From Leptospira interrogans (GTDB lineage: Bacteria; Spirochaetota; Leptospiria; Leptospirales; Leptospiraceae): a DNA stretch of 64,000 nucleotides. A model generated the notes under the pieces. It worked only from the letters and a program-made list of their open reading frames with translations, was not told the DNA's origin and did not search any database. The stretch is from the NCBI RefSeq assembly GCF_900156205.1, contig NZ_FTNA01000016.1, forward strand, positions 32,172-96,171, in the 5' to 3' direction. Within the stretch, counting starts at the first letter, position 1. Each line of letters opens with the position of its first letter. This document shows positions 1-11,959 of the stretch, in pieces. A program made the position numbers and the translations under genes.

Positions 1-116
1 GGGGGGGCGGGGGCAACTGTATCTGCCGCCGGTTTCTTTCCAGTTTGAGAAAGTAACTGGGATGAAACCAGCAGACAAAAAACAGAAGCAACGAGGTTTA
101 TTGTTTTTATTCTCAT
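1..116 (-). CDS. 5' end of a secreted protein gene (cut by window edge)
   Basis: On the minus strand an ATG at 116 (a second ATG directly upstream at 119) follows an AGGAG ribosome binding site and opens a frame that runs off the left edge after about 38 codons. The translation begins [20 protein letters not shown], a basic start followed by a hydrophobic stretch as in a Sec signal peptide, then a Lys/Pro/Ala-rich segment ([13 protein letters not shown]). No cysteine sits where a lipobox would be, so a periplasmic or outer-membrane protein is more likely than a lipoprotein. The G/C-rich run at the edge encodes the Pro/Ala tract. The product cannot be named from this fragment. Confidence 0.6.
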   Translation of the reverse strand, partial: MRIKTINLVASVFCLLVSSQLLSQTGKKPAADTVAPAP

Positions 117-360
117 CATTCTCCTAAATCTCCATGCTCAGACTATGCAAAATATATGCCAAAGTTTAAAATTTAGAATTTAGCTCAAAAAAAGGCATAA
201 TTTGAATTAGAGAATAAATTTTTTGCCTATTAAATAGGAAATATATTGTGGTATATGATTATTTTTTATTCATTTGCTTAATATTTAAGCTAATGGAAGT
301 TGTTTTTATGATTGGATTTTTTGAATTTTTGTTTTTTTAGGAACATAATACGGAAATTTT

Positions 361-605
361 TAGTAAAAAGAAACTCTGTATGAGTTCCCACGTTTTGGTT
401 CTGCTGAAATTTATTTTCAAAAAACTTTTATGAAGATCCCATTCGGTTCGTAAGAATTGATATCTTTTAGTAAAAAGAAACTTTGTGTGAGTTCCCACGT
501 TTTGGTTCTGCTGAAATTTATTTTCAAAAAACTTTTATGAAGATCCCATTCGGTTCGTAAGAATTGATATCTTTTAGTAAAAGAAACTCTGTATGAGTTC
601 CCACA
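361..605. repeat. 107-bp direct tandem repeat, about 2.3 copies
   Basis: Unit 1 (361-467) and unit 2 (468-574) are nearly identical. A third copy starts at 575 and is lost after about 30 bases, near 605. Each unit begins TAGTAAAAAGAAACT and contains ATGAGTTCCCACG or GTGAGTTCCCACG, the core of the dispersed Leptospira intergenic repeat. Copies 1 and 2 differ at only a few positions, pointing to recent duplication, so copy number may vary between strains. Confidence 0.85.
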
Positions 606-625
606 TTGGATTTGCGAAATAATTT

Positions 626-1087
626 TAACGTGAGTTCGGTGGTTGAAAAAATTTTCTAAAAGTATGAGTTCCTACAATTTTAGAATTTGTTCGTAAAATC
701 GTGATTTGCAGTAGTTCTTATATCATTTTGCAGATAAACCTAAGTTTTGTGGTAGTTCCTTGCACTTACTACCCGGACGCATGAAAATAGTACCAAGTTA
801 TTAACGGCTGAATTTACGAAAAAAATAGTGGTATTTAAAAAATACCGCAAATTCGGGATTTACGGCATTTTAAAGCAGAACCAAAATATTCAAATTTTTA
901 AAATAATCTAATCCAAGTATTCTATTCATGTGTCCGAATAGTAAGTATGACAGATTCAATTGTTATAAACTTCTATTTTATAAATTGTGGTAATTCCCAC
1001 ATTTAAAGAATCAATTTGTAAAATTCAGACTCTAACTTTTTTCAGAATCATGAGTTCTTTACGCCGAACTCACATTAATTTTAGAAT
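626..1087. repeat. Family-C intergenic inverted-repeat element, interrupted by a family-A insertion
   Basis: The left end reads TAACGTGAGTTCGG and the right end GCCGAACTCACATTA, which are imperfect inverted repeats. Between them lie several copies of the AGTTCCTAC/AGTTCCCAC core. The element at 769-941 splits it: a related uninterrupted copy (RC of the 26.7 kb element) continues directly from the TTTTGTGGTA side to the TTATAAACTTCT side. Confidence 0.65.
769..941. mobile_element. Family-A miniature inverted-repeat element (MITE), copy 1
   Basis: A 173-bp non-coding unit starts CTACCCGGACGCATGAA and ends TTCATGTGTCCGAATAG, giving imperfect terminal inverted repeats. It is flanked on both sides by TA (767-768 and 942-943), the target duplication typical of IS630/Tc1/mariner-type transposition. 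It shares about 90% identity by eye and exactly the same length with 19115-19287. It has no coding capacity, so movement would need a transposase in trans. Confidence 0.75.
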
Positions 1088-1507
1088 CGTATTGATACTT
1101 ATTTTACTCATTCCTATAAAATTGAGTGCTAAGTCTTTATTCTAAAGTGTCGTTTCATGTAAATTCGATAGAACCCAATGCGAAAGGATTGGAAGCGTAG
1201 GGGAACTTAGCAGAACGCTCTCTCAAACTCAGGCTTCTAGGGTCGCTCAACAGATTGCGTTCTAAATTGAAACTAAAAACGAAATATTATCGTATTATGT
1301 TTCTTTTATACAATTTATTGACTGAAATTGAAAGAGAGGTCTGGTAATGCCGGATTTGCCCAGATGTTTTTATGTTGAGTTTATATTATTAAAGTATAAA
1401 CTTTTATTGGATTAGGCTCTTTATAATGCAGTTTCGAGTAAGAACAGATTCTAAAACTGTAGGAATTTCATACTTTTAGAAAATTCTTTCTACCGAACTT
1501 GCGTTAT

Positions 1508-2806
1508 TTACTTTGGAAGTAGAGGAATCAAAGAATCTTTTCGATTTGCTTCCGGATTTTCGAGCACAAAAGAAAGGAGTTTTCCAAGAACAGAACCGAT
1601 TTCTTTGGGAGGGAGATTTGGACAAACTTCAAGAATATCCTCGCCTCTAAGAGCTAACTCGGTAACTAAAAGAGCTTGTGGTTGTAATAATAGATCTAAT
1701 ATTTTATGAAAATTGAAAACAGATTTTAGAGTTGGTTCATAGATATATGCAAGATTCAGAATGTGTTCAATTACAATTTTAAGATTTTCTCTCCCGGAAT
1801 AAACACAAACGGGATGTAATAAAATTTTTCTGATTTCCGAGTCGGTTAGTGTAGAATCGTTTTTATGGTTCAACAAAACGGAAATAGTATCCGAGAAAAA
1901 GATTGATTCTTTTGTGTTTTGATTGGAATAACGTAGATCTTTCATAAATTGTTTTGCAGAATTTCGGTTTTGAAAATTCCCGAATAACCAAGCTTGTAAA
2001 AAAGAAAGTCTGAGACTAAGAGGAAACGCTGGAACTTCTTGGATTTTATTTTCTACGATTTCATTTTTTACAGGATAGAGTTTGAGTTTGGTGAACAATT
2101 CTAAAATTCCAAATTCCTTAAATAATTTTAAAGAAGGAGTAGGATTTTTACTTTTTAGAATTTTATTCAGTTCGTCATGAACTCTTTCTCTGGAAACCTT
2201 TGCGGTTACGTTTTTGCAAAGAATGATCGCCTTTGCTGTGTTCGGTTCTAAATGAAAACCCAGACTACTTACAAAACGAATCGCTCGAATTGGTCTAAGT
2301 CCGTCTTCCGTAAATCTTTCGATTGGATTTCCGATTGTACGGATGATTTTATTTTGAATATCCAAGAGACCGGAATGTTCGTCTATGAGAGCTTTCGTTT
2401 CTAAATCAAAAGCGAGCGCATTCATAGTGAAATCTCTTCGTTTTAAATCTTCACTTAATGAAACTCCAAATTCTACAATCTCCGGCCTTCTTCCGTCTAA
2501 GTAGTCTGCGTCTTTTCGAAAGGTTGTAATTTCGTAAGCGCGATCTTGTATCAGAACGGTTACCGTTCCATGTTTGATTCCAGTGGGAATGGTTCTTTTA
2601 AATAAGGAAAGAATTTTCTCAGGTAAAAGAGAAGTAGTAAGATCAAATTCTTTTGGAATTTTAGAAAGTGCTAAATCTCGTACCGAACCTCCTACTAAAT
2701 AACATTCTCCGCCTTCTTTGCGAATGATTTGTGTAATATGAAGTATATCTTCCAGAAAAATTTTAGGAATTTTTTGAATCAATAAAACTGGATCTACGTT
2801 AGTCAT
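1508..2806 (-). CDS. cca: CCA tRNA nucleotidyltransferase / poly(A) polymerase family
   Basis: This 432-residue class II nucleotidyltransferase would add or repair the 3' CCA of tRNAs in the cytoplasm; a poly(A) polymerase role is the alternative in this family. The N-terminal catalytic head shows [11 protein letters not shown] (about residues 38-48), then KEFDLTTS. The family usually has a DxD metal pair there, whereas here it reads Ex[13 protein letters not shown] follows near 123, then the [15 protein letters not shown] nucleotide-recognition segment near 164. The C-terminal half is the helical tRNA-binding body. The ATG overlaps by 8 bases the end of the upstream lipoprotein-like gene, so the two are translationally coupled. 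Length fits the family. Cca versus PcnB cannot be settled by eye. Confidence 0.85.
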   Translation of the reverse strand: MTNVDPVLLIQKIPKIFLEDILHITQIIRKEGGECYLVGGSVRDLALSKIPKEFDLTTSLLPEKILSLFKRTIPTGIKHGTVTVLIQDRAYEITTFRKDADYLDGRRPEIVEFGVSLSEDLKRRDFTMNALAFDLETKALIDEHSGLLDIQNKIIRTIGNPIERFTEDGLRPIRAIRFVSSLGFHLEPNTAKAIILCKNVTAKVSRERVHDELNKILKSKNPTPSLKLFKEFGILELFTKLKLYPVKNEIVENKIQEVPAFPLSLRLSFLQAWLFGNFQNRNSAKQFMKDLRYSNQNTKESIFFSDTISVLLNHKNDSTLTDSEIRKILLHPVCVYSGRENLKIVIEHILNLAYIYEPTLKSVFNFHKILDLLLQPQALLVTELALRGEDILEVCPNLPPKEIGSVLGKLLSFVLENPEANRKDSLIPLLPK

Positions 2807-3200
2807 TTTGAATCATTTTTTTCCAGAGATTTCCATATCTATTTTTTAGAGTCTGGTCGTTTTCAAGAATGGTATCGATTTTCTTTTTCCATTCTGGATC
2901 TACTGTAATTTGACTGAAAGGGAGTTCAATTTTTTCGGAAAGAATTTTATCGATTTCAAAAGCAGTTTTTTCCGTTGCGAGTTCACAAAGTTTTTTTGTA
3001 TCTTGTGTTTCTTTTTCGGAAAGACAGAGTAAAAGCATCTCTTCGAATTTTTCTTCTTTTTGTAGAGCGAGCAGTTTATCCTTTAGGGATTGTCCACAAT
3101 GAAAGATCGGATAAAATAAAGTTATACAAAACCATATTCTTGCCCAAAGAAAAAACGTCTGTTTAAATGTGTTTTTTGTTCTAAAACGAAAGTTTATCAA
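2799..3200 (-). CDS. Small putative lipoprotein/secreted protein upstream of cca
   Basis: 133 residues; not recognised. The TTG start at 3200 is supported by AGGAG six bases upstream. A basic N-terminus and a hydrophobic stretch (about residues 16-33) end at FYPIFHCGQ, where the Cys could serve as a spirochaetal lipobox. The rest is charged and helical, with many Lys/Glu pairs, and ends [11 protein letters not shown]. It overlaps cca by 8 bases and is probably co-transcribed with it. No function is inferred. The signal sequence is clear; lipid attachment is less certain. Confidence 0.7.
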   Translation of the reverse strand: MINFRFRTKNTFKQTFFLWARIWFCITLFYPIFHCGQSLKDKLLALQKEEKFEEMLLLCLSEKETQDTKKLCELATEKTAFEIDKILSEKIELPFSQITVDPEWKKKIDTILENDQTLKNRYGNLWKKMIQND

Positions 3201-3327
3201 AAATTTCTCCTAAAACTTTTTTAATGTAATAGTTCCCACAAATTACGTCTCTTACGGTGAATTATATTTTTTTAAACCAGTGATTGGTTGTTATATGCGT
3301 ATGAGTTCCTACATTTTTTAGTTATTA

Positions 3328-3495
3328 CGCTCGGATGCATGAAATAATACGATTCTTAAGCCTGTTTCAAACTTAAAATGTGGGATCTCACACAAAAAAG
3401 CCAACGATTTTGAGTTAGATAATTTTTGGGGAATTTCTGCGTCTTTGTAAAATCGCCCATTCATTTTCTGGTATTATTTTCATGAGTCCGAATCG
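3328..3495. mobile_element. Family-A MITE, degenerate copy 3
   Basis: A 168-bp unit starts CGCTCGGATGCATGAAATA and ends TTTTCATGAGTCCGAATCG. These form imperfect inverted repeats and match the ends of the two 173-bp copies. TA flanks both sides (3326-3327, 3496-3497). The interior has diverged almost completely, so this is probably an older insertion or a subfamily. Confidence 0.5.
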
Positions 3496-3545
3496 TAAGG
3501 ACCAGATAAAAATTCCAAACTGTATTTCAATTTCAAAGCAGTTTT

Positions 3546-3935
3546 TTATTTTCGAAAGGCTTCGTTTGCGAGTTTATCCGCGACTGAATTTTTTTCGCGA
3601 GGAACATGAGTGATCTGGAAACTATGTAAGGAAGAAATGAGTTTGTCCACTTCCTTTTTGTATTCTAAAAGATTGGGATGTTTCACTTTGTATTTTCCGT
3701 TTACTTGTTTGACTACGAGTTCAGAATCCATGTAAGCATGAATGGAATCAAACTTTCTGGAAATACATTCTTCGATCCCCTTTTTTAGGGCGCTCCATTC
3801 CGCTACGTTATTCGTGGTTTCTCCGATCCGTTCCGAGATTCTAAATTCTTCCTTTTCATGGATATATGCCACGATTCCGATCGAGGATGGACCTGGATTT
3901 CCTTTGGAAGCTCCATCACAGTAAATGGTGATCAA
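3546..3935 (-). CDS. rnhA: Ribonuclease HI family protein
   Basis: A cytoplasmic RNase H fold enzyme that would cut the RNA strand of RNA-DNA hybrids. The four catalytic carboxylates are visible: Asp in YCDGASKGN, Glu in NNVAEW, Asp in AYMDSELV and Asp in [11 protein letters not shown] place the start at TTG 3935 (129 residues): the family begins directly at the first beta strand (ITIYCDGA), AGGAG lies ten bases upstream, and this TTG overlaps the upstream gene's stop as TTGA, a coupled stop-start. An upstream ATG at 3986 would add a tail unlike the family. The short length and lack of an N-terminal hybrid-binding domain resemble the compact RnhA-like group. Confidence 0.85.
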   Translation of the reverse strand: MITIYCDGASKGNPGPSSIGIVAYIHEKEEFRISERIGETTNNVAEWSALKKGIEECISRKFDSIHAYMDSELVVKQVNGKYKVKHPNLLEYKKEVDKLISSLHSFQITHVPREKNSVADKLANEAFRK

Positions 3936-4249
3936 GAATTTTTTTCTCCTCGAAATAAATCGATCACAACTTGAATCGGTTTCCATAGAATTATATAAAG
4001 GATCAATAAACTAACCTTTGAGATTCCGCTGAAAAAAATTAAGATCCATTCTAAAATCAGATTCGTAAAAAAATGAAACGCCTCCGGTTGAACCAGAGTA
4101 AATAGGAAAGAAACGAATCCAAGTCCTAATAGAATAAATTGTAAGATTGTATTTCCGGTAAAAAAAGAAATCAGACTTACGATGGTAAAAAATAGAGAGA
4201 TACGAAGACCTCTTTTTTTTATTTCGAAGTTCTTAAGTAGTTTGTGCAT
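3932..4249 (-). CDS. Small membrane protein coupled to RNase H
   Basis: 105 residues with a basic N-terminus (HKLLKNFEIKKRG) and three hydrophobic segments at about 17-38, 38-52 and 61-95, so it is very likely an inner-membrane protein. Not recognised as a family. The stop codon overlaps the rnhA TTG start (TTGA), so the two are translated together. This membrane protein plus RNase H pairing suggests only co-expression, not a shared function. Confidence 0.6.
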   Translation of the reverse strand: MHKLLKNFEIKKRGLRISLFFTIVSLISFFTGNTILQFILLGLGFVSFLFTLVQPEAFHFFTNLILEWILIFFSGISKVSLLILYIILWKPIQVVIDLFRGEKNS

Positions 4250-4417
4250 TCTGAGAGTTTTTTTATTCCTTAGATGTAATTTGTATTCAAGATTTTGCTC
4301 TAATCAGAGCTATATAAAAAAGTACCAGTCTTTTGCTCTCTGTGATAAAAATTCACGATACTCAATTTTATAGAGATAATAATACAGTAATCCTAATCCA
4401 CATTCTGTGGTGATCCA

Positions 4418-4632
<215 letters not shown>

Positions 4633-4636
<4 letters not shown>

Positions 4637-5406
4637 TTCAGAATAAACTTCAAAATTTTGTGGATACTCTCCCCATCAGTCCTGAGAAAAGTTGCTCTTA
4701 TTATCCCGAGCGTTTGAGTCAGATTCAATACTTTCCGTTTCCGGAAGAAATTTCAAAAGAAGTTTTGCAGTTTTTTTTTGATTCTGGTTTTAGAAGAAAC
4801 GGAAATATTCTTTATCGTACATCTTGTTGCGGTTGTAAAGATTGTTTGAGTTATCGGATTCCTTTGGATCAGTTTGTTCCTAGTCGAAATCGCAAGAAAT
4901 TACTAAAAAAAAATTCTGATCTTAAGATTTGTTTTGAATCTCCGAATCTGACTTTGGAGAAAGAAATTCTTTACCTTCGCTACCAAAGATCTAGGTATCA
5001 AAATTTTGTAATTGAAGAATCCGATCAGGAGCTTCTAGAAGGGATGCGTTGGAATCTTTTTGAATACAAGGAAAATTCTTTGGAGATGACTTTATCTTTA
5101 GATGGAAAGATTCTTTGTTTTATGATTTTAGATTTTGCTTCCGATTCACTTTCCGCGGTATATTCCGTTTATGATCCGGACTATCCGGATAGAAGTTTGG
5201 GAAGTTTTGCCATTCTTTCTTCTATTCTTTATGCAAAGGAATTAGGAATGAAATACTTTCATCTAGGTTATTTTCTTCCCGGTCATCCTAATATGGATTA
5301 TAAAAAATATTGGACCCCTGCACAAATTCGGGAACCGGTTTCTAATGAAAATCGTTGGATTGAAACAGACGATTTTCAAAAAAGATACTCTGACTTTTCT
5401 TGGTAA
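4633..5406 (+). CDS. bpt: Aminoacyl-tRNA-protein transferase (Bpt/ATE family)
   Basis: A 257-residue cytoplasmic enzyme that transfers an amino acid from aminoacyl-tRNA (leucine in bacterial Bpt, arginine in ATE1) to the N-terminus of proteins, creating N-degrons. The ATE N-domain Cys cluster is visible as [10 protein letters not shown] near residues 63-72, followed by YRIPLDQF and the basic [10 protein letters not shown] stretch. The C-domain carries YLRYQRSRY, the [16 protein letters not shown] block and [15 protein letters not shown], all typical of the family. Length is normal. No clpS or aat gene is in view. The family is sure; leucine versus arginine specificity is not. Confidence 0.88.
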
Positions 5407-5466
5407 GAATTTTCTACCTTTAAATCATACTTGTCAGTTCCGTTTATTCCCGTAGAACGGACTGAT

Positions 5467-6207
5467 ATGGCAAAAAAAATCATCGTCGTAGGTGCGTCTA
5501 GCGGGATCGGAAAAGAATTAGCTACTTTACTTTTAGAACAGGGACACACAGTCACTCTTGTGGCTCGCAGAGATAAGGAGTTAAAGTCTATCTTGGCTTC
5601 TTTCAATTCATCTGGAAAAATGAATGCATTTGTAATTAAACACGATGTCACAAACTTTGATCAGGTAGAAACTGTGTTTCAAAAAGCGATCAAATCCATG
5701 AAAGGTTTAGACGAAATCTACTACGCTTCTGGTGTTATGCATAATATTAAACCGGACGAGTTCGACGTAGAAAAAGATATTTCTATGTTGAATACCAATC
5801 TTTTAGGATGTGTAGCGTGGCTCAATCCAGCAGCAAATCTTTTTCAAAAACAAAAAAGTGGAAAGATCATAGGAATTTCTTCAATCGCGGGAGATCGTGG
5901 TAGGAGAGGAAATCCGGTTTACAATACTTCTAAAGCGGGAATGAACACGTATTTAGAAGCTCTTAGAAATCGTCTTTCGGTGTTAGGTGTTCAAGTACTT
6001 ACCGTAAAACCAGGTTTTATAGATACTGCCATGACAAAAGGTATGAAGGGGCTTTTTTGGTTGATTTCTGCAAAAGAAGCCGCAGAGATCATTTTGAAAG
6101 CGGCAGATTCTGGAAAAGAAAATATTTATGTTCCGGCACGTTGGGGCCTTGTAGGTTTAATTATCCGTTGTATTCCTTCTTTTATTTTTAGACGTCTTTC
6201 CATTTGA
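5467..6207 (+). CDS. Short-chain dehydrogenase, DprE2-like
   Basis: A 246-residue NAD(P)H-dependent SDR. The glycine-rich cofactor motif [10 protein letters not shown] lies at residues 8-17; the catalytic Ser sits in [13 protein letters not shown] and the YNTSKAG motif supplies Tyr and Lys, followed by [31 protein letters not shown] closely resembles the same segment of mycobacterial DprE2, the keto-reductase that with DprE1 epimerises decaprenyl-phosphoryl-ribose to -arabinose. The C-terminal hydrophobic stretch (about 222-240) may touch the membrane. The start is the ATG at 5467, which gives the SDR N-terminus; the frame is open from 5431 but those codons do not fit. It is 18 bases from the FAD oxidase. 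The SDR call is certain; the DprE2 role is inferred from motif plus neighbour. Confidence 0.8.
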   Translation: MAKKIIVVGASSGIGKELATLLLEQGHTVTLVARRDKELKSILASFNSSGKMNAFVIKHDVTNFDQVETVFQKAIKSMKGLDEIYYASGVMHNIKPDEFDVEKDISMLNTNLLGCVAWLNPAANLFQKQKSGKIIGISSIAGDRGRRGNPVYNTSKAGMNTYLEALRNRLSVLGVQVLTVKPGFIDTAMTKGMKGLFWLISAKEAAEIILKAADSGKENIYVPARWGLVGLIIRCIPSFIFRRLSI

Positions 6208-6225
6208 TTATTAAAGGGTAATACT

Positions 6226-7728
<1,503 letters not shown>

Positions 7729-9210
7729 TTGGTGTTCGGTTTGAGTTCGTTTTTGACGGAAATTAAAAAAAATAAAGATCTCAAGATTTTTCTTTTTGTA
7801 TTTACGTTAGGCGCTTTTTTTAGACTTTTTCGTTTGGATTTACAAAGTCCTTGGGAAGACGAATTATTTTCTATCCGGGCTTCTTCTGTAACCTCTTTAG
7901 GTGATCTTTGGAATTGGATGAAGGATGATCCTCATCCACCTTTGTATCAAACTCTTTTATATTTTTGGTTTCAACTTTTACAGCCGACTGTTTTTGTAGG
8001 TAGGTTATTGAGTGCAATTTCCGGCCTTTTGGTACCGCTTGCGTTTTACATTTTTGCGCCTGTAGAACTCAAAGGAAGAATCAAAGTTTCCGTTTCTGCT
8101 TTATTAAGTTTATCTACGGGACTCATTTATTACTCCCAAGAATTAAGATCCTATAGTCTTTTAGTTTTGTTTTGTACGATTCAACTGGCTTTTGTTTTAA
8201 AACTAGTTTATGAAAAAGAAAAAAATCCTAAATTATGTTTCAGTTTATTAGGAATTTCTTTATTAGCTTCTTATACTCATTTTTTTGGATTTATCTGGTC
8301 CGCTTCTATTTTTTTAGGAATGTTTATAGAAAAACTGATTTTTGAAAGGAAATTTTCTAAGGAGTTTTTCTTTTTCGGAATTTCTTTTGGTTTGTTGTTT
8401 TTGCCAGTGCTTTATCTATTATTCAATTCGGATAAGATAGGAATCGCCTCTTGGATACCGGAAGCTGGAACGACTGCGTTTATCGTATTTTTCGATTTGA
8501 TCTTTCATTCCGGAATTCTAAAGAAGTTTATTCCTGGAATTGTAGCTTCTGTGGCTTTGTTCGTGGGATTTGTTTCTATTTATTTTCAAAAAAGTTCTTC
8601 GGAAACGAAAATGGAGGTATTGGATTTCGCTCATAAAAAATCTGTAATATTGTTTGGAATTGTTCTTACTATCTTTTCTATTGCACTTTGTGTTCTTTCT
8701 TCAATTCAGCCATTGATTACAGCTAGGAATCTCTTGGTTACGGCGCCGGTTTTATACTTTTTGATTGCAACTTTATTTTCTATTTTTCCGATTTATAAGG
8801 GAAGAAGGCTCGAATTTGTTCTCATTTTAATTTCTTTCGTATCGTTGTATTATTTTACTCGTTATTATTATAAACCGTACAAGGAACAGTGGAGAGAAAG
8901 TTCTCAGTATATTATTTCTACCGTTGTAGGACACCCAAAAGATTTTACTCTTCTTTGTTCTTCTCATGCTTATAACATGGAATATTTTCTAAAGACTGCA
9001 AAGGTTACTGGGATTGTTCCTAGACTTTACACCAAAGAAGAAGTAAATCTTTTTATTCAAGATTCTTCTAAAAAGAATTTAGTGATTTTAGAAACTTCTT
9101 GGAAGTATTTGAATTCTGAAGAATTGGAATCATTATTTATGCGTAGTAACTTTGATAGAAAAGATCAATTGTTTTACGGGATGAGAGTCGTCACGATTCG
9201 CAAAAAGTAA
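7729..9210 (+). CDS. GT-C fold membrane glycosyltransferase (GT39/ArnT-like)
   Basis: 493 residues with about 10-12 hydrophobic segments. The first extracytoplasmic loop has the acidic motif [13 protein letters not shown] (about residues 39-51) followed by [13 protein letters not shown], the signature of polyprenyl-phosphate-sugar-dependent GT-C enzymes (Asp/Glu base in loop 1, HPPLY in helix 2). A soluble C-terminal tail of about 100 residues follows the last helix. It would transfer a lipid-linked sugar on the periplasmic side. It begins with TTG directly after the TAA of the oxidase gene, so it is probably coupled. Acceptor unknown. Confidence 0.75.
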   Translation: MVFGLSSFLTEIKKNKDLKIFLFVFTLGAFFRLFRLDLQSPWEDELFSIRASSVTSLGDLWNWMKDDPHPPLYQTLLYFWFQLLQPTVFVGRLLSAISGLLVPLAFYIFAPVELKGRIKVSVSALLSLSTGLIYYSQELRSYSLLVLFCTIQLAFVLKLVYEKEKNPKLCFSLLGISLLASYTHFFGFIWSASIFLGMFIEKLIFERKFSKEFFFFGISFGLLFLPVLYLLFNSDKIGIASWIPEAGTTAFIVFFDLIFHSGILKKFIPGIVASVALFVGFVSIYFQKSSSETKMEVLDFAHKKSVILFGIVLTIFSIALCVLSSIQPLITARNLLVTAPVLYFLIATLFSIFPIYKGRRLEFVLILISFVSLYYFTRYYYKPYKEQWRESSQYIISTVVGHPKDFTLLCSSHAYNMEYFLKTAKVTGIVPRLYTKEEVNLFIQDSSKKNLVILETSWKYLNSEELESLFMRSNFDRKDQLFYGMRVVTIRKK

Positions 9211-9228
9211 ATTCCGGAATTTTAAACT

Positions 9229-10362
9229 ATGAAAAAAAAGAATATCACCTATGTAATCCCGTGTTTGAACGAGGAAAAAACTCTTCCTCTTGTTTTAGAA
9301 AAATTAGTTCGGCTCAAAAAAGAATTAAAACAATATAATGTGGAAATTTTGGTTTCGGACAACGGAAGTGAAGATAAATCCGTATCCATTGCAAAAAAAT
9401 ATGGAGCTAAAGTAGTACATTGTAAAGAAAGAGGTTACGGAGCTGCTCTCAATTTTGGAATCATAAACGCAAACGGAGAAATTGTACTTTTTGCGGATGC
9501 GGATGATACTTACGACTTTTTAGAATCACCAGCACTTCTTGCTGAAATGGAGAAAGGTGCAGAGTTTGTGATTGGTTCTAGACTTGACGGAACTATTTAT
9601 AAAGGGGCGATGCCTTTTTTACATCGTTATTTAGGAACACCGGTTATCAATTGGATTATTAATTTATTATATTCTAAAAGAGGAAATCGTGTTAGAGATT
9701 CAAATTCGGGTTTTCGTTGTTTTTTAAAAAAGAAATATCTAGAATGGGAGATAGAAAGTACTGGGATGGAATTTGCTTCTGAGATGTTGGTAAAAGCGCT
9801 TAGAAGTGGAGTTAAACTTTCTCATGTGCCAATTAGTTTACACCCAGACGTAGCGGGAAGAATTCCTCATCTAAGAACTTGGAGGGATGGGATGAGGCAT
9901 CTTTTGCAGATACTCATTCATTCTCAGCAACTGTTTTATTACACTGGCTTTACTCTATTTTGGATAGGTTGGGTAGTCACAATTTTAGGGTATTTTACTG
10001 GAATTATTGCCATCGGTCCTTTTCATATTTTTGGAATTCATTCTCTTACTGTTTCTCTATTAGTCGCTACTTTAGGTCAGACCGTTTGGGCGATCGGGTT
10101 ATTTTTGGCCGCTCGAAAAATTCCAGAACTCAAATTGTATTCGAAACTGATTCACTTATCCGAAGATCTTTTGTTTTGGTATTCAGCGAGAATGATATTA
10201 GTCGTAATTTTACTTTTTGCTTTTATTGTATTTCGTTGGTGGAGAAACTCTTTTCAGCTTTTGGATTTAGAGAAAGAAATTTTAATGATTAGTTTTTTAA
10301 GTGTCCAAATTTTGAATGCAATTGGACAAACGATCACTGCTCACTTATTGAAAAGGACGTAA
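9229..10362 (+). CDS. GT2 polyprenyl-phosphate glycosyltransferase-like protein with C-terminal membrane domain
   Basis: 377 residues. The N-terminal GT-A domain has [13 protein letters not shown] (residues 8-20), the metal-binding [10 protein letters not shown] (about 87-96) and [11 protein letters not shown], as in dolichol-phosphate-mannose-synthase-like enzymes. The C-terminal third has about four transmembrane helices, as in GtrB-type enzymes. Expected reaction: moving a sugar from a nucleotide donor to polyprenyl phosphate on the cytoplasmic face. It is the last gene of the SDR-oxidase-GT-C-GT2 cluster (18-base gap), making it the plausible source of the lipid-linked sugar used or epimerised by its neighbours. 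Confidence 0.8.
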   Translation: MKKKNITYVIPCLNEEKTLPLVLEKLVRLKKELKQYNVEILVSDNGSEDKSVSIAKKYGAKVVHCKERGYGAALNFGIINANGEIVLFADADDTYDFLESPALLAEMEKGAEFVIGSRLDGTIYKGAMPFLHRYLGTPVINWIINLLYSKRGNRVRDSNSGFRCFLKKKYLEWEIESTGMEFASEMLVKALRSGVKLSHVPISLHPDVAGRIPHLRTWRDGMRHLLQILIHSQQLFYYTGFTLFWIGWVVTILGYFTGIIAIGPFHIFGIHSLTVSLLVATLGQTVWAIGLFLAARKIPELKLYSKLIHLSEDLLFWYSARMILVVILLFAFIVFRWWRNSFQLLDLEKEILMISFLSVQILNAIGQTITAHLLKRT

Positions 10363-10726
10363 CTTACGGAATCTGCATTGCGGTTTTTCGATTGGGTTCA
10401 GAAAAAACGATAGAATTAAAAAAATAGATGCTTTTTTTGTTCTTATATAAGTGAGATTTTGGAATTTAATATATTAGAAAATTATACTTTTTGTAAAGAC
10501 TAAGCTTTTGCTGATTTTTTTAAAGAACTAAACCAGAGCCAACTCGCTCAAATTACATAATGGATTGCTCAGAGTTATAGAATAAAATCCCTGATATTTT
10601 GCGATTCAAACAAGGTTTCGCAATAAAAATTAGTGATATTCAATTTAATAAAGATGGCAATTGAATTTCTACTCCTATCATCAACGCGGTTGAATAGTAT
10701 CTCGATTGTTGAATGTTATACTCATT
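10363..10726. other. Intergenic stretch with a possible gene remnant
   Basis: No intact gene. Between about 10505 and 10627 one frame gives AFADFFKELNQSQLAQIT, stop, WIAQSYRIKSLIFCDSNKVS, stop. The amino-acid content is protein-like, so this may be a decayed gene, but there is no start and no recognised family. Confidence 0.25.
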
Positions 10727-11380
10727 ATGAAAAAAAGAAACCTTGATCAGGGCAAATCACTCTATCAATATCGAGATAAGATTTTTGTAGAATGTCCGAA
10801 TTGTTCATCGATAGCGACCATTACTGTACAGGATATTCGATATAATTATCCGATTTCTCAATCTGAAACTATAAGAGTAGTTTGTTTGGCGTGTGGCTTT
10901 TATAAAAAAAGTGAAAATACTTTTTGGAAGGGAGCGATTTATGGTTCATTTAAAAAACCTTGTGGAAATTGCGGATACAAATGGATGGAAAAACACATTT
11001 ATCGTGTTAAATTTTCTTCTGATACTCCAAAGACTGTAAAGTGTAAATGTCCAGTTTGTAATTATGAGACGGAAGAAAAATTACAATGGCAAAAATACTA
11101 TTCAGCCACGCAAGGAATAGATCCATATTTTGGTTTGTCGTTATGGTTAAAGTTTAAAATCGGTAACCATCAAATTTGGGTATATAACGAAAGTCATATA
11201 AATGACTTAATTGATTATGTAGAATCGGATCTGAGAGAACGTATTGTTTATCCTACAAAATGGTCAATGGTTGCAAGACTTCCTAAATGGATAAAGGAAG
11301 CTAAAAATCGTAAAGTGATTGTTAAAGCATTAAAAGAATTGAATAAGAAGTTGCAAAAAAGTATCAGCGTTTTTGGTTAA
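10727..11380 (+). CDS. Zinc-ribbon protein with four CxxC motifs
   Basis: 217 residues, cytoplasmic. Four CxxC pairs are visible: ECPNCSS, VCLACGF, CGNCGYKW and CKCPVCNYET. This suggests two zinc ribbons in the first 125 residues. The C-terminal half holds an aromatic segment (GLSLWLKFKIG), then a basic helical tail (RLPKWIKEAKNRK). I use the ATG at 10727; a frame-open start at 10706 adds seven residues without a better ribosome site. No operon partners. Zinc ribbons of this type bind nucleic acid or protein, but no function can be assigned. Confidence 0.65.
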   Translation: MKKRNLDQGKSLYQYRDKIFVECPNCSSIATITVQDIRYNYPISQSETIRVVCLACGFYKKSENTFWKGAIYGSFKKPCGNCGYKWMEKHIYRVKFSSDTPKTVKCKCPVCNYETEEKLQWQKYYSATQGIDPYFGLSLWLKFKIGNHQIWVYNESHINDLIDYVESDLRERIVYPTKWSMVARLPKWIKEAKNRKVIVKALKELNKKLQKSISVFG

Positions 11381-11459
11381 TTTCCTTTTACGTGTTTTAT
11401 TTTAGATTTTTACAATACGATCTAACTACTATCGAGTTAAAAATTTATAATATGACTTA

Positions 11460-11935
11460 ATCTGTGGGAACTCATACTTTTAGAAAATTTTTACTCGTGC
11501 CTAAATCACGTTAAAATGGGATTTAAATTTTGATGATGATCGCAAAACAGAAGTTTTGTACAAAAATCTGATTCTTTTTGTATTTCGTAGTAGTTCCCAC
11601 AATTTACAAAATTGAACTGGTAAATCCACGATTTGTAAGAGTTCCCACATTTATTTTTTTACGAAAAAATTGACCTAAGATAAAACGGATTTCTTACGTT
11701 ACGCCAAATTCTATCTTAGAGCCTTGTTTTAGTAAAAAATATTAGGGAATTTATTATATAGTTTTTGAGTAAAATTTAAGTTAAGAGCTTGTCCAAAACC
11801 TCAAAAAAATTTACGCAATCATTCTTTAGAAATTTTTAATAAAATGCAGTAGATCCTACGTTTTTGTGGAACTCAATGCATCGCTTCTATGGTCGGTGAA
11901 AATTCAGCGTCTCGTTTCTATGGGCGCCATTTTGT
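11460..11935. repeat. Intergenic repeat mosaic with a two-copy variant of a 32-bp unit
   Basis: Contains family-C fragments with the GTGGGAACTCATAC and AGTAGTTCCCAC cores. From 11786 it holds a partial, reversed family-B end (GAGCTTGTCCAAAACC). At about 11873-11930 the minus strand reads GCGCCCATAGAAACGAGACG and then CCATAGAAGCGATGC, two degenerate copies of the 32-bp unit found as a tandem array at 33774-33893. Nothing coding was found between 11381 and 11959. Confidence 0.6.
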
Positions 11936-11959
11936 CTAAATAAAAAAGTTTTTGAATAT

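Larger units (their letters stand above)
120..1507. other. Gene-free, repeat-rich region
   Basis: No convincing gene lies here. It holds a 107-bp tandem repeat, a family-C inverted-repeat element and, nested in that, a family-A miniature element; all are listed separately. The stretch 1090-1500 has a slightly GC-richer patch near 1180-1262 that looks like a gene remnant, but no frame could be followed. Confidence 0.6.

Noticed and set aside
626..1087. CRISPR array suggested by evenly repeated cores
   Set aside because: Cores occur on both strands, spacing is irregular, flanking sequence between copies is conserved rather than unique, and no cas genes are present.
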